NCBI GenBank assembly: GCA_024699595.1
Contig: JAILPG010000172.1
Coordinates: 1 to 24,464 of the forward strand
From: Lachnospiraceae bacterium
GTDB taxonomy: Bacteria; Bacillota_A; Clostridia; Lachnospirales; Lachnospiraceae
Reading direction: 5' to 3'
Length of the DNA: 24,464 nucleotides
How positions within the stretch are numbered: position 1 is the stretch's first letter; the number at the start of each line of letters is the position of its first letter. Under the pieces are notes generated by a model that was given only the letters and a program-made list of their open reading frames with translations, was not told the DNA's origin and did not search any database. Shown one piece after another: positions 1-8,900 of the stretch. The translations under genes and the position numbers were made by a program.

Positions 1-129
1 GCAGCCTGCAACCAGCTTGGATTTGCAGATAAGATGAGCCATATCTCAACAGGCGGCGGAGCATCCCTTGAGTTCTTAGAGGGCAAGGAACTTCCCGGCG
101 TATACGCAGCTGACGATATTCGCGAATAA
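1..129 (+). CDS. pgk: Phosphoglycerate kinase, C-terminal end (partial)
   Basis: The window opens inside an open frame that gives 42 residues and stops at TAA 127-129. The stretch [20 protein letters not shown] is the strongly conserved C-terminal nucleotide-binding part of phosphoglycerate kinase, which makes ATP from 1,3-bisphosphoglycerate in glycolysis in the cytoplasm. The missing N-terminal part lies to the left of the window. The next gene is tpiA, and pgk-tpiA is a standard order in Firmicutes glycolytic operons, which supports the call. Confidence 0.95.
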   Translation, partial: AACNQLGFADKMSHISTGGGASLEFLEGKELPGVYAADDIRE

Positions 130-144
130 GCAGAGGAGTGATGC

Positions 145-183
145 TATGTTGTTATACTGTGCTTGCACAAGGATAACAACATA
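145..183 (+). repeat. Strong stem-loop between pgk and tpiA (first of two)
   Basis: An 11-bp perfect stem (TATGTTGTTAT at 145-155 with ATAACAACATA at 173-183) encloses an inner stem TGTGC-TT-GCACA. No T-run follows, so a simple intrinsic terminator is unlikely. It could act as an mRNA processing or stability element between pgk and tpiA; this role is inferred from position only. Confidence 0.65.
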
Positions 184-204
184 ACATTACGACGAGCAAC
201 GCGA

Positions 205-231
205 CCTCAGGGATGCGAAGCATACCTGAGG
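205..231 (+). repeat. Strong stem-loop between pgk and tpiA (second of two)
   Basis: CCTCAGG (205-211) pairs with CCTGAGG (225-231). Inside, ATGC (213-216) pairs with GCAT (220-223) around a GAA loop, with a G-A mismatch between the two stems. It lies only 21 bp after the first stem-loop and has no T-run. It may be a 3'-end stabiliser for pgk mRNA or a copy of a dispersed palindromic repeat; neither can be decided from one copy. Confidence 0.6.
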
Positions 232-295
232 CTGCTTATGAAGCGAATATATAAATCGAACAATATATTAGTATAGATAAAGGAGAGAATACAGA

Positions 296-1042
296 ATGAG
301 CAGAAGAAGAATCATCGCCGGTAACTGGAAGATGAACAAGACTCCCGCTGAGGCAAAGGAGCTTTGCGCCACCCTTAAGGATCTTGTTAAAAATGATGCG
401 GTAGATGTAGTATACTGCGTACCTGCAATTGACATAGTTAATGTGGCTGAAGCTGTTAAGGGCACAAATGTACATGTCGGCGCACAGAACTTCTATATTG
501 AGGACAAGGGCGCATTCACCGGAGAGATCTCAGCTCCCATGCTCAAGGAAGCTGGAGTTGAATATATCATTATCGGACATTCGGAGAGACGTGATATTTT
601 CGGAGAGAACGACATTCTTATCAACCAGAAGGTAAAGAAGGCATTTGCTTCCGGACTTAAGCCCATCCTTTGCTGCGGAGAGTCACTGGCCCTTCGTAAG
701 GCAGGAACATACAAGGAGTGGATCAAGAGACAGATAACCTGGGATCTTGACGGCATCACCAAGGATCAGGTCATGGGTCTTGTGATCGCTTATGAGCCTA
801 TCTGGGCTATCGGAACGGGCGAGACCGCAACAGCTGATCAGGCTCAGGAAGTATGCGGAATGATCCGTGAGATGATCGCAGAAATGTATGATGCTGAGAC
901 GGCTGAGGCTGTACGTATCCAGTACGGCGGATCTATGAATGCATCAAATGCTGCAGAGCTTCTTTCAAAGCCCGACATAGACGGAGGACTTATCGGAGGA
1001 GCTTCACTCAAGGCTGATTTCGGACAGATCGTTAACGCATAA
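296..1042 (+). CDS. tpiA: Triosephosphate isomerase
   Basis: A 248-residue cytoplasmic enzyme interconverting dihydroxyacetone phosphate and glyceraldehyde 3-phosphate in glycolysis. The full set of family landmarks is visible: GNWKMN with substrate-binding Asn10 and Lys12, IIIGHSERR with electrophilic His95, AYEPIWAIGTG with catalytic base Glu167 followed by the flexible lid loop, and the phosphate-binding YGGSMNASNA and GGLIGGASL near the C-terminus. Length is normal for the family. The ATG at 296 follows AAGGAGAG at 280-287 with good spacing. It lies 166 bp after pgk and probably shares its transcript, although two stem-loops in the gap may tune relative levels. The usual next glycolytic genes (gpmI, eno) do not follow; a surface-protein locus does. 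Confidence 0.98.
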   Translation: MSRRRIIAGNWKMNKTPAEAKELCATLKDLVKNDAVDVVYCVPAIDIVNVAEAVKGTNVHVGAQNFYIEDKGAFTGEISAPMLKEAGVEYIIIGHSERRDIFGENDILINQKVKKAFASGLKPILCCGESLALRKAGTYKEWIKRQITWDLDGITKDQVMGLVIAYEPIWAIGTGETATADQAQEVCGMIREMIAEMYDAETAEAVRIQYGGSMNASNAAELLSKPDIDGGLIGGASLKADFGQIVNA

Positions 1043-1066
1043 AAGCTTAAGACATAAAATCAAAAC

Positions 1067-1133
1067 GGACCCCCGGGACGGGGTTGATGGTCCACTCACT
1101 TACAATGGACCGCCAACCCCGACCCGGGGGTCC
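1067..1133 (+). repeat. 28-bp GC-rich inverted repeat after tpiA, probable terminator or dispersed palindrome
   Basis: Arms 1067-1094 and 1106-1133 (each 28 bases, 25 of 28 paired, beginning GGACCCCCGGG and ending CCCGGGGGTCC) enclose an 11-base loop. The stem is far longer and richer in G+C than a usual intrinsic terminator, and only ATTATTT follows, so the T-run is weak. It lies 25 bp after the tpiA stop and immediately before the sortase promoter, so it probably separates the two transcripts. Its size and composition also suit a dispersed palindromic repeat family; a genome search would tell. Confidence 0.7.
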
Positions 1134-1138
1134 ATTAT

Positions 1139-1167
1139 TTGACACAGCAGGCCAAAAAAAATAAAAT
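1139..1167 (+). promoter_or_regulatory. Sigma-A type promoter for the sortase gene
   Basis: A perfect -35 TTGACA (1139-1144), a 17-bp spacer and a -10 TAAAAT (1162-1167). It starts 6 bp after the GC-rich inverted repeat and 48 bp before the sortase ATG, so the sortase should be transcribed independently of the glycolytic genes. Confidence 0.8.
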
Positions 1168-1214
1168 AAAAGAATACCACTGTAATTGGGCTGGGCGTGG
1201 CCGGGAGATAACAA

Positions 1215-2732
1215 ATGGCTTTTTTCGGATCAAAGAAGAAAACTGAAAAAGTGATAAAAGCGGATGCTGCGGCTAAAGAAAAAGCCACAGCATTGCCCGG
1301 TGATGCTTTGCGTTCCGAAGTATTTTCGGATGCAGGAAACCCTTCTGCCGAACTTAAAGAGGACGATTTTGATTATACATTCGACGATGATCTTGACTAT
1401 GACTATCCGGATCCGGATGAGAGAGCAGATATCAAAAAAGGAATGACCGGGGAGGAAGCTAAAGAGGACATTCCTGCTAATAAAGATAAGAAAAAGGATA
1501 ACAAGAAAGCTAAGGACAAACTTACCAAAGAAGATAAAAAGAAGCTGAAAGAAGAGAAGAAAGAAGAAAAAAAACAGAAAAAAGAAGATCCTAAAGATAC
1601 GGAAGAGGGAGCGGATGCAGCTGATACAGAAGAAAACGAAGAAGAAAAGAGCGGGTTTCTTCCTATTATATTATGTGTTCTGATCGCCGTATTCGGAATG
1701 GGATTTGCAGGCTACCAGATATACTCGATCCAGAGCGAATACAGCGCAGCGGAACAGGAGTATGAGAATCTGACAAAATATACGAGGGTCATCGATGCAG
1801 CTGAGATAGAGGAGATGTCAGTCGAGGAACCCCCTCAGAAAAAGAAAAAAAAGGAAGAACTTGCCCGTAATTTTACAAGATCTTCGTTTCCTAATATAGA
1901 AGTGGACTTTGACGGACTCAGTGAAGAAAATCCCGACATAGTCGCATGGCTGTATATGGGCTCGGTGGACATCAACTACCCGGTGGTCCGCGGCGAGGAT
2001 AACGAATACTACCTGCATCATACCTTTGAGGATATGGAGAACGGTTCGGGCTGCGTGTTCATGGACAGCGAGGTCAATCCGGATCTCACCTCATGGAATA
2101 CATTCTTCTATGGCCATAACATGAAGAACGGCACAATGTTTGGGTCGTTAAAGAGACTGTTGAGAGAGGACGGGCTCTATGAGTCGGATCCGTATGTGTA
2201 TGTATTCATGAGGGAAGGCATATACAGATACAAGATCTTTTCCTACTATCTGGACAAGCCTGATTCCAAGATGTATTACACCTGCAAGACTTTCAAGGAA
2301 TACAGGCAGTATGTAAGGACGGCGCTTGAGATGTCTCAGCATGAATGCAACGTTCCCGCTACGGAAAATGATAACATGATAACCCTTGTTACCTGTTCGG
2401 GCAGCGGTGCGGGCAAAAAAAGAGAATTTGTGCATGCGACCTTTATAGACAGATATCTGTATGAGGATCCTGTCGATGAAGATGAAGAGACCGAAGACGC
2501 TTCATCAGTAAAAGACAATAAGGAAAACAAAGCCGAAACCGAAGATAAAGATAAAAAAGATGAAAATGATACTGCCGATACTTCATCTGATTCGTATAAT
2601 GATACAGGGGAGAACGGCGCAACTGACGCAGATGCCGGTGCAAACAGGGAAAATCCCGCGGCCGATGCAAACGAAGGGGCTGTAAGGGATAATCCCAACG
2701 AGGGAGCGAACAGGCCAAACCCTTCACAGTGA
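1215..2732 (+). CDS. Class B sortase with long charged N- and C-terminal extensions
   Basis: A 505-residue membrane transpeptidase expected to cleave a sorting signal and join the surface protein to the cell wall or a pilus. The catalytic domain (about residues 235-420) shows the triad: His301 in FFYGHNMKNGTMFGSL, Cys394 in ITLVTCSGS and Arg403 in KKREFVHATF. The YGHNM and TLxTC spelling is that of class B. One membrane segment at about 147-170 follows a cytoplasmic N-terminus of about 145 residues, acidic first and then very lysine-rich (about 82-125). After the catalytic domain an acidic, disordered tail of about 85 residues ends in AxRxNP-like repeats. Class B sortases are usually about 220-280 residues, so both extensions are unusual. 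Start: GGGAG lies 9 bp upstream of ATG 1215. The next gene encodes a wall-anchored adhesin, its probable substrate. Confidence 0.93.
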   Translation: MAFFGSKKKTEKVIKADAAAKEKATALPGDALRSEVFSDAGNPSAELKEDDFDYTFDDDLDYDYPDPDERADIKKGMTGEEAKEDIPANKDKKKDNKKAKDKLTKEDKKKLKEEKKEEKKQKKEDPKDTEEGADAADTEENEEEKSGFLPIILCVLIAVFGMGFAGYQIYSIQSEYSAAEQEYENLTKYTRVIDAAEIEEMSVEEPPQKKKKKEELARNFTRSSFPNIEVDFDGLSEENPDIVAWLYMGSVDINYPVVRGEDNEYYLHHTFEDMENGSGCVFMDSEVNPDLTSWNTFFYGHNMKNGTMFGSLKRLLREDGLYESDPYVYVFMREGIYRYKIFSYYLDKPDSKMYYTCKTFKEYRQYVRTALEMSQHECNVPATENDNMITLVTCSGSGAGKKREFVHATFIDRYLYEDPVDEDEETEDASSVKDNKENKAETEDKDKKDENDTADTSSDSYNDTGENGATDADAGANRENPAADANEGAVRDNPNEGANRPNPSQ

Positions 2733-2743
2733 TGAGATAAGCG

Positions 2744-2759
2744 GGATATTTTCATATCC
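2744..2759 (+). repeat. Small stem-loop after the sortase gene
   Basis: GGATAT (2744-2749) and ATATCC (2754-2759) form a 6-bp stem with a 4-base loop 11 bp after the stop codon; GTTGTAT (2760-2766) and ATACAAC (2783-2789) can form a second stem. No T-run directly follows either. They could be a weak terminator; the evidence is thin. Confidence 0.35.
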
Positions 2760-2803
2760 GTTGTATATATTTAACAAAAAACATACAACCCGATAGGTGG
2801 TTT

Positions 2804-2821
2804 TTAACAAAATTGTGTTAA
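2804..2821 (+). promoter_or_regulatory. Palindrome TTAACA-N6-TGTTAA upstream of the adhesin gene (possible operator)
   Basis: TTAACA at 2804-2809 and TGTTAA at 2816-2821 are exact inverted arms with a 6-base spacer. The site lies about 35 bp upstream of the candidate -35 of the adhesin promoter, a place where a dimeric regulator could bind. In an AT-rich gap this can also arise by chance. Confidence 0.3.
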
Positions 2822-2855
2822 TAACGATTTTTTTGAACCGTTTACGAGCCTTTTT

Positions 2856-2883
2856 TTGTCTTAATAATCGAGAGGTATTATAT
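2856..2883 (+). promoter_or_regulatory. Candidate promoter of the giant adhesin gene
   Basis: TTGTCT (2856-2861), a 16-bp spacer and TTATAT (2878-2883) resemble a sigma-A promoter and would leave a leader of about 45 bases. Other pairings in this AT-rich gap are possible, so the assignment is tentative. CGTTTACG occurs on both sides of it (2839-2846 and 2913-2920). Confidence 0.4.
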
Positions 2884-2924
2884 CTCTTTGTGTTTATTAT
2901 GGGTAACTTAAACGTTTACGTAAA

Positions 2925-2930
2925 AGGAGA
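2925..2930 (+). promoter_or_regulatory. Ribosome binding site that fixes the adhesin start at 2937
   Basis: AGGAGA ends at 2930. An in-frame TTG at 2931 directly abuts it and would have no spacing, whereas ATG 2937 has 6 bases of spacing. ATG 2937 is therefore the start, giving the protein N-terminus MSKRRW, a normal signal-peptide n-region. Confidence 0.85.
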
Positions 2931-2936
2931 TTGATT

Positions 2937-5900
2937 ATGAGTAAGAGAAGATGGTTAAGATCACTGATAGCTCTGGTCGCTTTAACTGCCATGCTTACTG
3001 AGAATACGTACAGCGTATTTGCGGTTGATGCATCAGGCATAGCAGAAGAGACCGAAGCTCCGGCTGAGTTTACCGACGCGCCCGTAGTTGAGGTGACGAC
3101 TGAGCCCGCCGAGGAGGTACCTGTCGATGATGTTACAGTGCAGGACCAGATACCGGAAGAGAATCAGATCCCCGCTGAGGAACCGGCCGTTTCGGAATAT
3201 TCAGAGCCGGTTGAGGAGGATCTGCTCCAAAGTGAGAACTTTGTTGAATCGGAGTTCGTGGAGACACCGGAGGTCACTCTGACAAGCGGAGATGAAACAC
3301 GAGCTGTTGAGCCTTCCGTTAAGATCCTTGATGAGGGATCCGGAGAGTATATCGAGGTAGAGGGATATGATTATGTTCCTCTCTATGTCAACACGGATCA
3401 GATGAACTCAAGGGATTCGTTCGAGCTTTCCATTGAGGCACCCGAGCTTGCTGAATTTAATGAGAAGCTACTCGGAGATCTCCATAAGGAAGACAGCAAT
3501 ATCTATACCTTCGATCAGCTTGACAAGCAGATCTTAAAGATCTGGGTCGGCACGATATCCGAGGGGATGGAAGTACAGTATTCCATCAGGGAAGATGACG
3601 GCTATCCTCAGATCACTCTTATATCCGCTGACGATCCTGAAGTTGAAAAGGTACTTAGCGTATCCGAGGAAGGCAAGTCAGCTTACGGAAGCGGACTGGA
3701 CGAGATCCTGATAACTCTGGATGCAAGTGAGCTTCCCGAGGGTCAGCTCTATTCACTTATAATCAATACCGCCGCCGATGCATATGCAGAGGGCGGATAT
3801 ATAGAAGACGGAAAGATCACGAATCTTTCTGCCGATGTTACTTCTCTCAGAATCTACAATCTCGATGATCAATCCTTTGACATATATGTACAGGGTATGG
3901 AATCAGAAACCATAACCGGTGAATTCTCTGTTGACTCTGTTGAAAACGGTGCCTTAAGGATAAAGGTATACGACAGCGAAGAGGAACAGAAGATCAATAC
4001 CAAGAGAGTATATGAATATGAAGACTCCAAGGTATATGTAAAAGCAACACTCGAAACCCCCGATGCGGTTCCGGATGATGCTGATTTTGTCGTTACAGAG
4101 GTTACGGCTTCCACACCGGGCTACAATTATGATGCCTACATGGAGGCTCTTAACAATAATGCGGCAAGAATAACCGAAGATGCGGACGAGTCAGACGGCC
4201 CCGTATTTGACGAGTCCAATACGGCTCTGTATGATATCGCCTTCTTCGTATATGATGAAGAAGCCGAGAAGATGGTAGAGTTCCAGCCTGAAGAAAGCAG
4301 TGTGAGCATCTCCATCAGATTCAAGAACGCCCAGCTCGAAAATGAGATCGGTGCCGAGGAGAATGATGACGTTACGATGGTTCATCTTCCTCTTATCGAA
4401 GAAGTCAAGGAAAATGTTGATTCCACTCAGGAAGCAACGTCTATTTCCGCATCGGATATCCAGGTTGAGATCATTGATGCGGATACAAGCGTAAGCACAG
4501 AAAAAACGGACTTTGTTCTTGCAGATCTTTCGGTCGTAGGTGCAGTAGTCAATGGCAAGGCAAAGATGACTGCAGGTCCAGCACGTAATTATGTGTCGGT
4601 ACTCGGTGATGCGATCTATTACGGTATCGTTGCGGATGAGTTAAAGATCGGCGCACATATGGATACCAACTTTGCAACCAGGGATCTTCAGTCTTCGGCG
4701 CAGATCACCGCGGGTAAGTATACCGGAAGCAACAATCCCGGTAACTTTATCATCGCGTCATACAGCTCAGGACAGAATTGGTGGGTGGATGCCAAAGTTG
4801 CTGAAAAGACATTTATCATATATACCACTAATGACGCTTACAACAAGATGAACAAGGGTAATCTTGCAAGTAATAATCCCAAGCTTGTTGTAGATACGAC
4901 GAGGAGCTCCTCTGATCTTGCATTAGAGGTCAATAACATGCGCAGTGCAGTTGCAGCAGAGTCAGCTGCCATTAATTCGTATGCATCGGAAAACGGCTAT
5001 AAGCTTTCATCTGTTGCAACCCACCTTACTCCTGGCAACAATTCTACCCCATATGTGTTGGATACGACTGCTCTCGGGTCAGGAACCTATTACATACAGA
5101 TTGATTCATCTGAGGAGATGGCAGATATCTTTAACCATGGCGGAGATCTCCACATCAAGATGAACAGCGACCAGACCATCATATTTAACATTGGCGGAAC
5201 CGGCGATGTCAGGTTTGGAAACAAGTTCTGCGTATCCATTGACGGCGGTGCATATGTTGATACCGACAAAGGTGACCAGACTGCAGATGCTCTTGCAAGA
5301 AGGATCATATTCAATATATCCGGAGACAGGAATGTTAAGACTGACGGTGGTTCCATAACAGGTACCGTTATCTGTCCGAATGCATACTTCTATAACGGAG
5401 CGATGAGTACCGGATGGCTTGTTGCAAGAAAGGCCGAGAATGGCCAGGAATGGCACGGAGTATGGCAGGATATGCCCCCTTCATACCCCTGTTCGACAAC
5501 GATCACGGCAAGGAAGCAGGTAAAGAACAATAACGAAACCAGAGACCCTTCGGCACTTGAGAAGTTCTGGTTTGATCTGTATTCCTACGATTGGAATTCG
5601 CAGAAATATACACTGATAGATTCAAAGCAGAATAACGGAAGTTCCGTAACTTTCACAACACAGTCGTTTGATGCTCCCGGAACCTATGCATATAAGGTTA
5701 CCGAGCGCGTGGAAAACGGAAGCTATCAGTATGACAAGACTGAATATCTCATTCAGATAGATGTTGCTTTTGATCAGAATACCAGGAAGCATGTTATTAC
5801 AGACAAGAGGATATACAGTTATGTGAGAACCGCAAACGAGGTATCTCTTGATCTTACAAGGACCAACAATCTGATCGGTAATGATTACAGCTGCATAGTA

Positions 5901-8900
5901 TTCACAAACCCGACGGAGCCTGCTACGTATGACTTCCCTGTTACCAAGTTCTTCTATGTAAATGACGGAACAGACTGGTCAAAGAAGAGCCTTACAGATA
6001 ACTATGCACAGCGTGGCTTTGGCGGAAACTGGCCGGACGGCGCAACATTCACATTTAAGATCGAGGACTTTGACGGCGGCGCTGCAAATGCAGGCGCAGG
6101 CATCATCTATCCTCATAAGGATGTTATGCCTCAGCAGACTCAGGTTACAGTAACCAAGGATAATCCTACGGCTAGCTTTGGTACGATTACTTTCTATCCG
6201 GATACTTCGGGTTACTACTATACTTCTAACGGTCAGAAGGTATACCCCAAGACCTACATGTGGAAAATCACAGAGGTGATCCCTCCTGAGAATGAGAGAG
6301 TACCGGGTGTCGTTTATACTCAGAGACCCGTATATCTCAAGCTTTTTGTTAATACCATCGAGGCAAACGGAATAGTAAGGGTTGAGCTTGATGACAATGT
6401 ATCATATGTAAATGATAATTCGATCCAGGACTTCCACTGCTTCAAGAATTACAGACATCCGTTCGAGTTCATAAATGCTTATTATACGGGTTCGCTTGAG
6501 GTTGTAAAGGATCTTGTTACAAGAAGCGGAAACAATAATACCGAGACATTCTACGTAGCTGTTAAGGACAGCAGGGGAACCTATTATGATACTGCCGGAA
6601 ACAAGCATGATACAGTATTCCCTGTAGCCGTACATGCAAGCAATTCGGTAGACGGAAAGGCTAAATTCGATAACCTTCCGGTCGGAGAGTATACGGTTGT
6701 CGAGGTTGATAATAACGGAAATCCCGTTGGAAACGGATTCCCTTATTCGGTAACTTATGCGCCGAATGATGCTAAAGCAGCTATTACAGCTGAAAACTTA
6801 AATAAGACAGTTAAGATCACGAATACCGAGAGAATATTCAAGTTAAGGATATTCAAGACCAACGGATCGGAACAGCCTCTTGAGGGTGCTACCTTTACGA
6901 TCACAAATACATCAGTAGAGCCTAACCAGAGCTGGACCAAGGTTACCGGCGCTGACGGTTATGCTGAGTTTGACAAGCTTCCCATAGGTACCTATACCTA
7001 TGCCGAGGTCAAGGCAGACGGAACATCGGGTGTACCTGCAGGCTACATGAGCGGAACAGGCTGCAGCGGAACATTTACCATAACCGCAGCAGACTTTAAC
7101 GGACAGCTTGATCTTGTAAAGAATATCAATGCTATCAACACTCCTATAAAAGGAACTGTTAAGCTTCATAAGAAGACTGACCAGAACAAGCCTCTTGCAG
7201 GTGCGATCTTTGAGCTCAGAAAGGACACGGCAGACGGTGCTGTAGTATATGCAACGGGAACGACAGGCAATTACGTATACACAGATAGCAGCAACGGAGC
7301 ATTATTCCGCTTCGAAACCGATAAGGACGGACTTATAAAGATCTCCGGTCTTCCGATGGGCAATTATGTCTTCAAGGAGATCAGTGCTCCTCCGGGATAT
7401 GAGATCTCCCAGGCAGATACTACTTTTGAGATCGATGTTCCGGATGAGACCGAAGACGTTGATGTTACAAATACGAATAATAAGGCAGGCGTCAAGTTTA
7501 AGAAGGTTGACGCCGTAAACAATAACGAAGGACTTGCAGGCGTAACCTTTGCCTTATATAAGGTCGGCCAGAATAAGCCTATAATAAGCAGCGTATCATC
7601 CGATAAAGCCGGTTACGTAAAGGTGACCGGTCTCGAAATAGGTCAGTACTACTTCCAGGAGATCACTCCTGCAGCCGGACATGCAAAGTTTGAAGGCGAT
7701 CTGACCTTTGAGATAAAGGATGGTGACGGCGATACGATCATCACTCTTGATGATGTTACCAAGACCATCGATGATACCGAGATCGAAGGCGGAAAGTGCG
7801 CCCTTGTGGAAAACGACAGACTGCGCGGTACCGTTAAGGTTCATAAATACGGAGTAACGAATGCTACAGATCTGTCAGGCAAGGTTGATCTTAAAGACGT
7901 AGGCTTCAGACTTGTAGAGTGTGATGCAAGCGGTAATGCCACAAATAAACAGATCAACGCAGCAAAGACTGCTGTTACCGATGAACACGGTTACGCAGAA
8001 TTTACAAATGTTGCATGGGGCTACTACTACCTTGAAGAGACAAGTGCACCCGCTGAATACAGGATAATGACTCAGAAGACTGAGGTATTTAAGATCGGTA
8101 CCGGTGAAGGTGCCGTAATGAGCAAGGAATTCGTCGGTGATGATTCTATCATCAATGAGAAGAAGAAGGGCACCGTAAGGCTCATCAAGAAGGATGCCGG
8201 AGACAAAGAAAATGTTATAAACGATGCGGTATTTGCACTTTATAAGGTATCGGGAAGTACGAAGACTCCTGTAGCAGGTTCACCGTTTACAGTAACGAAC
8301 GGAACTATTGAGGTACAGAATCTTGAATACGGTAACTACGAGTTCGTAGAGACCATTCCTCCTAAGGGATTTATTAAGGATGAGACACCTCATCCGTTCA
8401 CCATAGACGGAGAGCACGACGATCAGGATATCGATGCTTACGTTACTGTTACCAATGAGAGAGAGCTTGGTAAGGTTAAGCTCGTAAAGAAGGATCATGA
8501 CGGAAATGAGCTTGATGGCGCAGAGTTCGAATTATATTCAACAAATACGAGCAACATCTGGCAGAATATCCAGAAGACCTTCTCAAATAAGAAATATTTC
8601 AAATATGGTCTGGAGAAATATGTTGTAAACGGCAGCCTTGAGATAAAGGATCTGCCGTGGGGCGACTACTTCTTCATAGAGACCAAGGCTCCTAAGGGTC
8701 ATGTGCTTACCGAAGAGATGGCAAATATGCACTACACCTTCACGATCGGACCTGTTGGCGAAGAGACAGTCCAGATCGATGCCGGAACAATAACTGTAGA
8801 AAACGAGAAGGAAAGGGGCGCTATCAAGCTCATCAAGAAGGATGCAGCAAATCCCAATATCACGCTTGAAGGCGCAGACTTCTATCTCTACAAGGATGAT

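Noticed and set aside
15..1042. tRNA genes or riboswitches in the left end
   Set aside because: The two stem-loops in the pgk-tpiA gap do not fit a cloverleaf or any riboswitch core I know.
2931..2936. TTG 2931 as start of the adhesin
   Set aside because: It directly abuts AGGAGA; ATG 2937 has proper spacing.
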